Shown here piece by piece: positions 35,171 to 46,586 of a stretch of DNA of 64,000 nt. The first letter of the stretch is position 1; the number at the start of each line of letters is the position of its first letter. Source of the stretch: Engraulis encrasicolus (Eukaryota > Chordata > Actinopteri > Clupeiformes > Engraulidae). A program made the position numbers and the translations under genes. The notes beneath the pieces are model-generated. The model saw nothing but the letters and a program-made list of their open reading frames with translations. It was not told the origin of the DNA and made no database searches. The stretch is taken from assembly GCF_034702125.1 (NCBI RefSeq), contig NC_085865.1, positions 18,078,281 to 18,142,280 on the forward strand, written 5' to 3'.

Positions 35171-36572
35171 CTAAACGCACACACATGCACGCACACGCAC
35201 ACACATGCACGCACACGCACACACACACGCACACAATTGCCTCGGTTACATGGGACATTTACTTCTGAATCAACTCCACTGAATTCTACATGAATTTTAA
35301 TTCCGCTTGGAGAACATCATGTAAACACTTCCCAATTCGGAATCAAACGAAATTGTAATGTAAGCACTGTGGAACTATTTAATTCTCATATCTTAATTTG
35401 AATTAAAAACATTATATGGCTAATATGTTCTGGGCTGCACACACTCACATTGGGCCGAAACTAGACTCCTCAATTAGCAGGACTAAGTTGCCAATGTACT
35501 TAAATTAATAGCCAGGCGACGCCCTCCTATGTACTCCACACAAAGATTTTGGGTCGGTACACAGTCTGGTGAAACCCTCCTACCTCGATTCGCTCACTGT
35601 TTAGCCAATCAGCAAACAGTTGAGAGTAGTGACGCAGAACTCAACCACAAAGTCTGGTAGATGGATAGATCGATAAAATAGGTTTTTAAATTACATCATG
35701 ATTGAGCAGTGGTTCTTATCGTAAGTTTCCCCAACAACTGACCTAATCAAAACCCTTAGTAGGCCTATTAAAATAAATAAATAAACTAATGACCCCCAAT
35801 GGCAACTAAGAACCCCCTCCTCTCAGCAGTCTCCTTCTTAACACCCCCTCAACACTTGCTTGGTTGTGATCTCATTTGCATATTTAAACATCAAATTTCA
35901 GACAACTTCCAATACAAAAAAACTTTGTCATAGTTTGAATTAGCTACTGAAATTTTACTCAAACTGCTCAAATTTTAGTCCATTCACCTATCTGTTGGGT
36001 CTATATTGTCTCACTGTGGAAAATGAGTAGGAAGGAAAGCTCCAAAAAGTATGTTCCACTAAATATAAATCGGTTTTAAATATAAATTTTAAATATGTCA
36101 TGATATAGGCCTACTAGGGATTACACTTGGAATGATTATGCCTACTGTTGTAATTTGTCCCTCGTCAAATGCTAGACTGACTGGCCTAGGTTTCTCTCTC
36201 TCCCTCTACACACCCTCTCGTGCGCATTAGAAATGGCCTGCAGTGAATGCACAACGTTGCATGCCTCGCGTACATGCACTTCTTCACCGAGGATTGTCTC
36301 GCTGCGGCCCGCGGGAAGGCGTGGCCATGATGTCAGTCCCAACCCATCAGTCACAAGTGCATTCTGGGATTGCACTCAAACATATTATCAATCAAACCGC
36401 GAAACCGCTGTCATTCTCGAATCGGCACCTGTCATCGACGGCGTGGTAAGTGGAATGGGCATCAACAATTCAATGATTTATTTAATGTGTATTTAATGTT
36501 GTCATCGGAAACAACACAACAAAACAGACAGAAAATTCAAAGCAGCGATCATAAATAGAATGAACTAGAAAT
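35171..36572. other. Non-coding DNA upstream of the acidic-protein exons
   Basis: It starts with a (CA)n/(GCAC)n stretch (35173-35236) and is AT-rich thereafter. The segment 36200-36450 is more GC-rich and could hold a promoter or first exon, but no ATG-led exon with a good donor could be supported. Confidence 0.3.
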
Positions 36573-36785
36573 GCATTCTCACAGAAAATGCTGGAAGCGG
36601 GCTTGCCTTTTGGGGCAGAGATGAAACAAAGTACTATTGAGAAAACAAAGCTAAAAGAAATCTTGGAAAAACTCCATCCACCCAGTCAGAAATTATGGGC
36701 CAAACAATTCAGCCATCTTGGATTCAGCCATCTTGAAAGTGTTGTAGCTCTGCGTTTTGGGGATATACTAAATGACATACATGGT
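36573..36785 (+). repeat. Interspersed repeat, inverted copy at 44790-44986
   Basis: It begins CATTCTCACAGAAAATGCTG and ends near GATATACTAAATGACATACA. The same sequence occurs in reverse at 44790-44986 with small indels. It leads directly into the tandem array to its right. Confidence 0.85.
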
Positions 36786-37435
36786 ATTTTAAGTTGGCTA
36801 AGGAACACTGCATATGATATAATTTTGAAAATCAACATGGCTTTGAGCGGGATTCGAACTCACAACCTCCATATCTGTAATCCAGCCCCTTTGCGATTGA
36901 TATTAAATGACATACAATACATGATATTTGAAGTTGGCTAAGGAACACTGCATATGATATAATTTTGAAAATCAACATGGCTTCGACTGGGGTTCGAACC
37001 CCCAACCTCCATATCTGTAATTCAGCACATTTACCATTCATACTAAATGACATACATGGCATTTTAAGTTGGCCAAGGAACGCTGCATATGATATAATTT
37101 TGAAAATCAACATGGCTTCGACTGGGGTTCGAACCCCCAACCTCCATATCTGTAATTCAGCACATTTGCCATCGATACTGGTATTTTAACTTGGCTAAGG
37201 AACACTGCATATGATATAATTTTGAAAATCAGCATCGCTTCAAGTGGGATTCGAACTCTCAACCTCCATATCTCTAATCCAGCACATTTGCCATTGATAA
37301 TAAATGACATACATGGCATTTTAAGTGTGCCAAGGAACACTGCATATGATATAATTTTGAAAATCAACAGGGCTTCAGGTGGGGTTCGAACCCTCAACCT
37401 CCATATCTCTAATCCAGCAGCATGCATTCCCATTA
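36770..37435. repeat. Five ~130-bp tandem units with B-box-like cores
   Basis: Units start near 36770, 36905, 37048, 37180 and 37303. Each has GGAACACTGCATATGATATA (one GCTGC variant), then GGGATTCGAAC or GGGGTTCGAACCC, then CAACCTCCATATCT. On the minus strand GGGTTCGAACCC fits the Pol III B box. The short open frames across it are translations of the repeat. Confidence 0.85.
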
Positions 37436-37450
37436 AGCCAAGCAGCTAGC
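37365..37450 (-). repeat. tRNA-like head at the end of the tandem array
   Basis: On the minus strand TGGCTTAATGG fits an A box and, about 45 bp on, GGGTTCGAACCCC fits a B box with a T-arm-like stem. The acceptor ends do not pair well, so this is better read as a tRNA-derived SINE head than as a working tRNA gene. Confidence 0.4.
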
Positions 37451-37897
37451 TGTCATGCACAGTCCAGCAAGACTATATCACATTGCATTGAAGAGCTGAA
37501 CAATAGACTTCTAGAATGGTTGCTCGCATCTGCTCGTTAAAGACGTAGGGAAATCAAATTTAAATGTCAAATCATTCCGGCTTGAATATGTAAAAGTACT
37601 CTTTATCAGACGATATTGTCCAAAATTTCGATTTTTTTAATTTTTTAAACTAAATCCCGTGTTCAAATCTGTGTTTCTATTTTCGTTATCTAATGCCGGC
37701 CAGTTAATTATACGTCAGCTTGTACACCTAAATTCGGCCAATCATATCACGTAAATCTTTTTTTTTGGGTCATAGCATCTTGATTCATATGTCGCAGCGA
37801 ATATACGCAACGGTTAATAATTCACCCGGAACCTTCTAAAGACGTCGAGGGGTACACTTCAGGACCAGCCGTACACTCGGCTACACACCCAGCTGTA

Positions 37898-40395
37898 ATG
37901 GAGCCTCACTGTTGTGTGCCCAAATCTCAAAGAGAAAAAAAAATCCTACTGTGGACACTGGACAGACTTTCCACCGTTTCCTCAAAGGGCAGGCACTTCG
38001 GCGTGAATGGATAAATCACATCCAGAGGGAATCTGGTCCATATTTCAAGGTAAGATGCGTAATTATGTCCAGTCACACCATTGACTGTCACGCATTAGCT
38101 AGCACAAATAAGCTAGCTCGCCAAACTTGTCATGACTCGCCTAATGAAGCGAATGCCTCGATGAAATAAATGAAAATATGAATGCGTAATTACACAACGC
38201 TACATTATATGATATTTCCAGATCACTATTTCAAGATTATGCTTTCAATTGTTGTGGTAAGCGATCCGATGGCCACTAATGGTGTGCTACCAGAACCAGT
38301 ATTTATAGCATACTAATGCCTAAATCAAGTTTTGCTAACAAACTAAAATACGTACATCCTGGTATTTATGGTTACAGATCAACGCTGAGACCAATGTTTG
38401 CTCTGAACACTTTGAGAAGCAGTGCTTTGTGAAGACCGCCTGTGGAATCACAAAGCTTATAAAGCATGCTGTGCCAACCTTGTTCGTCTGGACTTCAGAG
38501 AGGCCAAAGATGAGAATCATCATTCGTAGACCGAGGTTAGTTTGTTCAGTCAATATTCAAAATGTACATGTCTTAAAAAAGAGAATAGTTTGCCATAGGA
38601 ATACATTTTAGACAAAAGACTTAGATAATTAATGCATATGCTGGATATATATTTGTTTGCATTGATCATGTCCTCCTGAGTCATGAGCCAAAGATTTCAA
38701 ACTGTGATGCTATTACATTGCATTACATGTAACTTAGCTGACACTTTCATTTTATTCCAAGAGACTTACAGTTGTTATTTGTCAGGGTATTGGTTACAGT
38801 CCCTGGAGCAATGTGGGGTCAGGTGCCTTTCTCAAGGGCACTTCAGCCATGGAGATGTAGGGAGAGGACAGGGGGATTCAAACCTGCAACCCCCAGATTG
38901 AAAGACCAACTCTCTAGGCCACGGCTACCCCACCACTAGGCCACGGCTGCCCTGTATATATTATGACTCTCCTGTCCTCCTCTCCTGTTTCTTTTTCAGT
39001 ATGGATTCCATGGAGGTGGATGAAAACCAGCCTGATGAGAGAAGGGATGCCTTGAGGTATGTTAATGAATTGCACCATAGTTTGTAATTCATTACTGCAT
39101 CCCGTTTTATATCAGTTAGGAATTGGCAGTTTGATCACAACTAGTGGTGTTGTCTTTTTGCCCTTCCAGCAGAGGTACCTCCTCCACACCCGTACCATGA
39201 TTATGCTGTTCCACCACCAGAGGCCAGAGACACCAGAGGAACAACTTGAGGCGGCTCGCAAGCACATCATTGAGCAAGACAAGCTTATAGCACAGCTTAA
39301 AGATAAAATGTTCAGTGTTTCTAAATTCCAGTGTGATGATGGTCAGAATGTTATTTTACACAGGATTCCCAGACTATGCCACCATGCTGTATATATGGCT
39401 CTACAGCCCACAGCCACGGTTGGATGGAGTCAGGCTCAAAGGCTTACACAAACAGAGGTACAGGTCATCAGAAAGGCATTTAATATCCCTAAACTAGCAA
39501 TTATGGACCAGTTCTTTCTCTTCCTCTGTCGTCTCAGACAGGGTTTTGCTGAGCAGTGCACTTTGGTGTGTCACAGTCAACTGTGAGCAGAATCTGTGTC
39601 ACCTGGGCTAACTATCTATACTTCATGTTAGGAGTAGATGAATGTATGCCTACTTGTTTTCAAAACACTTACCCAGACACCAGAGTCATTCTAGACTGTA
39701 CAGAAATATATGTGCAAACGCCTAGTTTGAAGGTACTTGACTCCGAAATCTATTCCCATTACAAGGGCAACCCAACTTTCAAAGGCCTGATTGCTCCGTC
39801 TGGTGAGGTGTCATTCGTTAGTGACCTGTACACAGGCTCCATATCCGAGAAGGAGATTACAGAATTGTCCGGCATCCTAGCAATGCTTGAAGAAGGCGAT
39901 TTAAGTCATGGCAGACAAAGGGTTTCTAATTAAGGAAATGCTATCAAAATTAAATGTCTTCCTTGTGACTCCATCCTTTTTAGGCCCAAGTGGCACTTTC
40001 AGTGCAGATGAAGTCACAGAAATGCAAACAATCGCAAAACTTCGTATTCATGTTGAACGTGCGATTAGTAGATTAAACGAGTTCCACATATTTGATGGCA
40101 TCATACCCATGACATTAGTAGGCTCTGATAAACCAGATGTGGGCAGTGAGTGCAATGTTAACAAACTTCCAAGGCCCATTATTCTGATTTTCTGAAAAAT
40201 TATCAGTCACAAGTGAAATAGGAAACATAGATTGAATTGATGTTTATTTGTACAAATCTGTCATGTTTGAAATGTACATCATATTCATGATATCATCTTA
40301 TTGTACTAAATGATATTATTTATTATATATTGTATTGTACAATTCATACATCATTTCTCCCAGTAATTGTAATAAAGAAATCTGTGAAATGCAAT
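37898..40395 (+). pseudogene. THAP-domain plus DDE_Tnp_4 transposase (PIF/Harbinger or ISL2EU type), frameshifted
   Basis: Likely a DNA-transposon transposase with exons at about 37898-38049, 38378-38535, 39000-39056 and from 39170, all with GT-AG borders. Exon 1 opens MEPHCCVPKS; a shift at the A9 run joins it to KNPTVDTGQTFHRF. Exon 2 supplies VCSEHF and AVPTLF, the C-x2-H and AVPTIF parts of a THAP zinc finger; the second Cys of the first pair is not visible. The last exon has a helix-turn-helix-like stretch (FGVSQSTVSRICVTWANYL) and the catalytic regions VILDCTEIY, MADKGFLI and HVERAISRLNEF, matching D, D and E. At least four frame changes separate these blocks, and the C-terminus after MTLVGSDKP is atypical. 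AATAAA lies near 40370. A SINE sits in the third intron. Confidence 0.85.
38703..38955 (-). mobile_element. tRNA-derived SINE in an intron of the transposase gene
   Basis: On the minus strand GGGCAGCCGTGGCCTA followed by GTGG (A-box-like TGGCCTAGTGG) precedes GGTTTGAATCC (B box) by the usual distance. The body includes CTGAAGTGCCCTTGAGAAAG and AAGTCTCTTGGAATAAAAT. The head is partly duplicated (CTAGGCCACGGCT occurs twice in plus-strand sense). This is a very common SINE in fish genomes. Confidence 0.75.
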
Positions 40396-40623
40396 CCTTT
40401 GTTTTGTTGTATACTGACTTTCTTAGCACAGCTCCACCTGTAATAGATCAGAAAACAAAACATTAGAAAAATGTTGTTTACAGCATATGGGTCCATGACA
40501 GTTTTTGTGGCAGAGGTCAGGTGATGTAATCACAGCTTGTACCATATTATATTAATTATGTAAATTACTTACTTTGAGATGTACAAAATAATATTTTAAA
40601 CAATCCAGTAGATGATTGAATCA

Positions 40624-40720
40624 CAGTGTTTCCCACAGAAATTTTGGAAACTATGGGGGCAGCAGGGATTTTTTTCCGGGGGGGGGGGGGGGGGGGGGTG
40701 GTTCTCACGCGGGCCCTTTT

Positions 40721-40759
<39 letters not shown>

Positions 40760-41647
40760 GGGGGGGGTATTCTTGCAGCGTAAATACAAAACAGCAAAAC
40801 AATGAGTACAGTATGACATTAGCGCATGGAGAAACTATAGGCCTGGGCCTACATTTCAGCCATTTATATTTTGAGAAATAAGGCTACATAAGACTTTACC
40901 CATGACATGTATAATAGTAGTACATTGTCATTGTCAAAAAATGCAGTACAGTGAATCATTTCTGTTTAGTTGCAATCGTCTCTCATGCAGGGGTCTATGT
41001 AATGAAAACAATAATAAAACAAAATAGGAGCAGAGATAAGAATTTAACAGCACTGTGAAATTGTTAACGCATAGACAAAAAGGGTCTAAGAGGCTATGCC
41101 TTTTCCTCCACACACATAGGCGTACACATTGTACATGAGGGGTGATGGTCACAGGGCCAGTTTTTCAAAATTCCTCCCATTAAAATGGCTGAACAACATA
41201 TTACACATTTAAGTGTCTCTATTCACATTCATTACACATTTATTTCTATATGCAGTCCGATGTCTCCTCTGCTGTGTCAATGAAGGCCTGTCACCTAACT
41301 CATTACAACTGTAAAACAAAGCCTGGGGAGTGTTAGTAAACTCATCCCAACTGTCCCTTCTCTGAAGGTTTTTTATATTGCTCCCAAACCCAAGTTAACT
41401 ACAACAACTTGACTAGGCTTTTGATCCCTCTGTCTTTCAAGCACTTGTGGTTTTCTCTATAGGATGTATTTACTCCAGGAGGAAAATGCGAAGGAAATCG
41501 TAATTCAAATCGTTTTGAACAAAAACGGAAATCGGTAAAAAAAAAAAAAAAAATTTTTTTTTTTTTTTTTACAATTTCGTAAACTATGGCGGCCAAATTT
41601 AAACTATGGCGGGCCGCCATAGTTTCCTCAGTGTATGGGAAACACTG
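40624..41647. mobile_element. hAT-type element with CAGTGTTTCCCA ends and internal G-runs
   Basis: The inverted ends are CAGTGTTTCCCACAG and TATGGGAAACACTG. AATCA flanks both sides (5 bp only). The subterminal regions match on both sides (GGAAACTATGGGGG; CCGCCATAGTTTCC). G-runs occupy 40678-40767. No transposase frame was seen. Confidence 0.75.
40678..40767. repeat. Poly-G tracts
   Basis: G21, then after GTGGTTCTCACGCGGGCCC a G36 and a G8 separated by one T. Long G-runs are prone to sequencing error and could form quadruplexes. Confidence 0.9.
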
Positions 41648-41734
41648 AATCATGTTGTGACATTACCGTACATCACCCTGATATGTTTGCCACTAAAAAC
41701 ATCAATGACCAATTTGCAACAGTGTGTAATAGTT

Positions 41735-43910
41735 TTTGCCAATGTGACAACATTAAATTCATTAGGGAAGTGTAGGTTAGGTTATCGCCCCAGCTGTTGG
41801 CGATGTGAGATAAATAGCCAACGCTTACACGCTCAAACGAAGCGCTGTTAGGTTACTGCGGTGAGGTGTATTGCACTCTCAGTAATTTTTACCAAACGAA
41901 AAAAGTATCCACATCCAGAAAACAAGTCTGAAGTTGCAATATTAGACGTTTCAAATCTTGCGATGCGAGAATCGGTATGGCTTCTGGCTACACTCAGTTT
42001 ACATTTTGTCAGAGCTTGCACATTAACTCATTGGCTGCCTTAGCCGTCGAATGACGTCATTTCGAATAGTGACGCCCCCTGCCTTCGACGTCGCTTGCCG
42101 ATAATTGCGTTTTTTTACAGCCACGCCTTGAGGACGGTCTAACCTATGTTGTGTATTAATTTCACGCCTCTAGTCATGTTCTAACTGTTCCTGTAGGTGG
42201 CAGAAGTGTCCTTAGGAACAGTCAGGGCAGGGCATTAGCTCACATCAAGAGGAAATGTCAAGACAAAAACATCCCTTTTTACTATTATAATCTCAAAAGT
42301 TGCAAAAGTAGCAAAATCATTTTTGAAAGTATGCACCTGTGACAGTAGTCTACTTTCTTGCCCTCTGATTTTAACACAGGTATTCTACTGATTTTAGTAG
42401 AGCCTGACAAAAAAAAAAACTTCCTCTCATGACCAAAATACACCCCCCTGTTGCCATCTAGCTAGTAGGCATTGTAACTAGCTTGCCCAAAATACACCAT
42501 GTTCAACCAGAGATGATCTGTGTGGCAACTGTTTCATTTTGGATAATGTGATCAGCCTACACAACATCAGGATGATGCGTACAAAAGATCATCTAACAGG
42601 AAAATGCACGGGACTAGTGGTCACCTCAGTTGGAAATGTTTGGCTATTGTTTGCTACGCTAGCTAGCTAGCACGAAATCGCTAACAATTTACAACTAAGC
42701 CTAAATAAAGGAGCCTTGGTAAGTCAACTATTTTTACTCATTCTACAGTTGCAGTTATGGATCTGTATAGTATGATCAGCTTACAGGGGGGTTGCAGATT
42801 CTTGGAACAGAGTAGGCTAGCCTTTGTGTCTGGTCAGACACATTCAGCTCACATGAGAAAGCATTGCACTTAGCCTCAGACCAGCTAGCCTTCCCCACTC
42901 CAATCGGCTTGTGAAATGTTGGATATGTGATCAGTACTTTATCAAAAGAAAATTCATTGAACAATATATGACAAGATAGCAGAAACATGATGACAGTAAT
43001 CATCAATCTGCAAATTGTCCGCTCTGCCAAAGAAGCAGCAGTAAGCTAAGTTGTGCTGCCTGCCTGCCTGTCTCCCAGTTCACACGGTACAGGAGGAAAC
43101 AAATCAGCTGTGATTTGATCCCCAACGAGAGGACTACATGCTAAACAGAGGGACTATGAGACAGTATTTCTGAGTTTAGTATTTCACATGAGTTACATGC
43201 ACCTGCTGTCATGATCCATTGTGCGCGCCAGCAACAAACCAAAACACTATTGTTTTCAAGCCCATCCCGTTATATTTCAGTACAGTATTAGGTTGAAAAG
43301 ACCATACAAACGATCTTTTGTTCTGGCTACAGATGACAGGAGACTCTGTAATAGCATCTGATAGGTTTGGAGTTGTTAGGACGGTGTCATTATGAGCAAA
43401 AACACTTGCAATTATAGGTCAACTTCAAATGGCGTTTTCTCAGCTTTTTGGCTAGAAAGCAGCATTTTGGCGAATTCCACTTATTTTCAACAGATGATTA
43501 TGAAAGAACGGAAAGGGGTAGAGAGACACCGTTTTTTTCTGATGACAGATGAGCGTCTAATCTGTGTTTTGATAGGTATGGTGTTGACATAGACACAGAA
43601 CTCAATTTTCTGTGAGCCTCCAAAAAACACCCAAAATGCTGAAAAATCTCTGGCACTCTGGGTTACCCTTTTATGAAAATGGCTGGCAGCCAATGAGTTA
43701 ATGGCAATTCATCAGATCATCATTTAAAAAAAAAAAGAAAATTCATTACGTTATTTAGGCTATTCTTTTTATGACTCTTCCTACTTCCTGGAGGTGTTCT
43801 CACACAATTTATAGGCATGTTGTTATCCGCTGAATCGGTGCGTGCTGGTGAATATGAGCATATATTAATATGCCGTCAGCATCGTCTAAAATATTCCATA
43901 TGGTAATAAA
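41735..43910 (+). repeat. Duplicated segment, copy 1 (split by an insertion)
   Basis: The halves 41735-42026 and 43698-43910 match the continuous segment 44068-44580. The left half includes AATGTGACAACATTAAATTC and GTTATCGCCCCAGCTGTTGG; the right half includes TTCCTGGAGGTGTTCTCACA. No coding function is recognised. Confidence 0.9.
42027..43697. mobile_element. 1,671-bp TTAA-flanked element (piggyBac-like, non-autonomous)
   Basis: Its ends are 13-bp perfect inverted repeats, CTCATTGGCTGCC and GGCAGCCAATGAG. TTAA lies on each side (42023-42026 and 43698-43701). The paralogous sequence at 44374-44377 has a single TTAA and no insertion, which proves both borders. The inner left end has GTCGAATGACGTCA. 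No transposase was seen; the open frames inside are short. Confidence 0.92.
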
Positions 43911-44067
43911 CATTTTGGACGTCCAAGCTCACACGGGAGCGCTGCAATAGGTAAGCTGTAGGCCAGTGTTTCCCAAACTTTTGTGTCTTAACTGTGGTGT
44001 CCCCTAAACCTCTTTGTTGTGTCACTTAATTTGAGCACGAAAACAGCAATATCAATCGCTTGCTAAT

Positions 44068-44580
44068 TTTTGCCAATGTGACAACATTAAATTCATTAGG
44101 GAAGTGTAGGTTAGGTTATCGCCCCAGCTGTTGGCGATGTAAGATAAATAGCCAACGCTTAAACGCGGCGCTGTAGGTTACTGCGGTGAGGTTTAGGCCG
44201 CCTATTGCACTCTCCGTCATTTTTACCAAACGAAAAAAGTATCCACATCCAGAAAACAAGTTTGAAGTTGCAATATTAGACGTTTCAAATCTTGCGATGC
44301 GAGAATCGGTATAGGGGCTTGTGGCTACACTCAATTTAGGTCTAAGCTTACACATTTTGTCAGAGCTTGCACATTAATGGCAATTCATCCGATCATTAAA
44401 GAAANAAAAAGAAAATTCATTAGGCTATTTATTCTTTTTATGACTCTTCCAACTTCCTGGAGGTGTTCTCACACAATTTAATTAGGCATGTTGTTATCCG
44501 CTGAATTGGTGCGTGCGGGTGAATATGAGCATAATTAATATGCCGTCAACATCGTCTAAAATATTCCATATGGTAATAAA
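44068..44580 (+). repeat. Duplicated segment, copy 2 (empty site)
   Basis: A continuous homologue of 41735-42026 plus 43698-43910, with small indels. It contains the single unresolved base of the window, N at 44405. A CAGTGTTTCCCAAAC hAT-type terminus lies just upstream at 43975. Confidence 0.9.
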
Positions 44581-44631
44581 TGTTGCCTACCCATTTGCGC
44601 TTGAATGTGTATTGTGTGTATGCAAGAGAAA

Positions 44632-44644
<13 letters not shown>

Positions 44645-44682
<38 letters not shown>
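44645..44682. repeat. (GA)n microsatellite
   Basis: About 18 GA repeats following a short GT stretch. Confidence 0.9.
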
Positions 44683-44683
<1 letters not shown>

Positions 44684-44789
44684 ACCACGTGGTAAAGCGT
44701 ATAGCGAGCGCTCCCAAGTGCCACCCGGCGGTTGTTTGGGTACACTGCAGCATTACCTCGGTAAAGGGTGTGCATTGTAGGGGGACCGA

Positions 44790-44986
44790 CTGTATGTCAT
44801 TTAGTATATCCCCAAAACGCAGAGCTACAACACTTTCAAGATGGCTGAATCCAAGATGGCTGAATTGTTTGGCCCATAACTTCTGACTGGGTTTTTCCAA
44901 GATTTCTTTTACCTTTGTTTTCTCAATAGTACTTCATCTCTGCCCCAAAAGGCAAGCCCGCTTCCAGCATTTTCTGTGAGAATGCA
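44790..44986 (-). repeat. Inverted copy of the 36573-36785 repeat
   Basis: The reverse complement matches 36573-36785, including the paired CAAGATGGCTGAAT(CC) motifs and the GGCAAGCCCGCTTCCAGCAT end. Here it is not followed by the tandem array. Confidence 0.85.
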
Positions 44987-45101
44987 ATCTAGTTACATGC
45001 TGTTTTGCTGTTAGTTGTTTTGTTTGTAGTCTTAATTTTCCCGCGCTCCCCCCTTTGTTCGCCTCGATTTTAACGGTAGCTTTTTCCCGCTTGGTGGTTA
45101 A

Positions 45102-45464
45102 TGCCGTGTACAGACCTAGAGCGAATGAAGCGGCGGAAGTCATTATTTCTCTATGGAGGGCACGCGACCTGCGCTACCAAAGCGAATTCGCCAGGAGCGA
45201 AGCTTCTTGCGCTACCAGAGCGAATTTTGAAGATTAAACTAAATCTAATCGCAGGCGAATTCGCTCTGACGCTGTTCGGCGACAACCAATCGGAACGTTC
45301 ATATCTCCGAATGTCCCAGGCTGTCAAGCCAGAGCCGTTATGTGATTAGCTGCATCAAACATGTCAATGCTGCGTCTCGAGCGAATACAGCTAATTCAAG
45401 GCGAAACTTCTTCTGCTACCCACGCTACCAGGCAGCGTAGTTCGCTCTTGGTCTGGACACGGCA
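45102..45464. mobile_element. Harbinger-like MITE, TGCCGTGTACAGACC family (copy 1)
   Basis: The ends are TGCCGTGTACAGACC and GGTCTGGACACGGCA. TAA lies on both sides (45099-45101 and 45465-45467). It is 363 bp and rich in GCGAATTCGC motifs. The 3-bp TWA duplication fits PIF/Harbinger. The open frames here are spurious. Confidence 0.85.
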
Positions 45465-45626
45465 TAAGTAAACCGATTGATACATCATCATTCATTGTTT
45501 TTTCAATGTTGCCACCTCGTTTTATCACTGTTATTTGACGGTGTGTGGTACATTAACGGATATTGCAAATTGATGCAAAAGTCGGGTTATGGCCAAATGT
45601 GGCGCTTAAAGTGGGGGGCACTCGCC

Positions 45627-45702
45627 ATTCCGACATAGCACCATTCCGCCATTGCGACATCCCGGTATCACCATTCCGACAATTTAATGTCACCATTCCG
45701 AC
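45627..45702. repeat. Cluster of CATTCCGAC motifs
   Basis: CATTCCGAC or a one-base variant recurs about five times in 75 bp. A related cluster on both strands occurs at 54838-54955, where CGCTTAAAGT-like flanking sequence is also shared. Confidence 0.6.
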
Positions 45703-45820
45703 ACTTGTGGGGAGCTGTCCATGGTCATGGTGCTTAATGTTTCCGTTAACGACACTTCATCATCTATGGCCTGGCTCACCAAGGACTGACTGATATCGTG
45801 GCACTCTAGCCAAGGAGCCC

Positions 45821-46275
45821 TATCTCACGCCTTTCGTAAAGTTTTCACGAAAATAATATATTAATTTTCGTGGTGCATTCACGTTATTGCCCGCCTTTCG
45901 TAAAGTCTTCACGAAAATAATAGATTAATTTTCACGCTGCCTATTCACTTGAATTGCCCCACTGCTGCAGGGGCGGGGAGGGGATGCTGACAGAACACTG
46001 CTGATACACTCGGGACTCACTAATTCGACGCCCTTTCGGTACTTACGCCTTATGTCCCCTAACCATAACCTTAACCCTAACCCTAAATTGCTTGTTTGAA
46101 ATGTTTGATTACCATGTGACGGTAGGCTACCGAAAGGGCATCAAACTAGTGAATAGGCAGCGTGAAAATTAATCTAATATTTTCGTGAAGACTTTACGAA
46201 AGGCGGTCAATAACGTGAATGCACCACGAAAATTAAAGTTTTTTTTCGTGAATACTTCACGAAATGAGTGAGATA
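45821..46275. mobile_element. Fold-back MITE with ~130-bp arms
   Basis: The left arm (45821-45954) and the right arm (46148-46275) are complementary. Each arm holds two CTTTCGTAAAG/TTCACGAAAAT hairpin units, so there are hairpins within the larger palindrome. An inner pair, CGCCCTTTCGGTA and TACCGAAAGGGC, lies in the loop. Short TTAACCCTAACCC-like sequence sits at the centre. Confidence 0.8.
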
Positions 46276-46586
46276 CGGTTGAGCAAATACTTTGGTCACG
46301 GTGAGCGGAGTCAAACGTTTCCTCCTAATTCATAGCAGCACCCGAGAAAAATGTTCTAAAAAATGACATAGCCTATTTTGAATTTCAGTTCACTATTCAG
46401 TATTGCACGCAACTTCAACTTCAATGAAGTTCATCCACATGCACGTCACAAAACAATAACCCACGCCACGCGGCAGCGGGACTATTTCACTTAGCCTATA
46501 TCCCGAAAGGCCTATGAAATGAAATGAAACGTAGCCTACTTGCGTAGCAATAGCCTCACAAATGTTCCATGCGCAATAGCCTACAA

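Noticed and set aside
36770..37435. Regularly spaced repeats suggesting a CRISPR array
   Set aside because: The units are contiguous tandem copies without unique spacers, in a eukaryotic setting.
36588..37449. ORFs with repeated GVRTPNLHICN-like peptides
   Set aside because: The repetition comes from the DNA tandem array; no start, splice or family evidence supports a repeat protein.
37365..37450. Functional tRNA gene
   Set aside because: A and B boxes fit, but the acceptor arms do not pair and the sequence is fused to a repeat array.
40565..40881. Proline-rich and glycine-rich ORFs
   Set aside because: They are translations of the poly-G tracts in a hAT-type element.
45055..45349. ORFs shared between 45.1 kb and 61.6-61.9 kb as a conserved small protein
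   Set aside because: They match because both lie in two copies of the same MITE; the frame is not conserved by selection signals visible here.
46065..46090. TTAACCCTAACCC resembling telomere repeat
   Set aside because: Only two or three degenerate units inside a fold-back MITE; not a telomeric tract.
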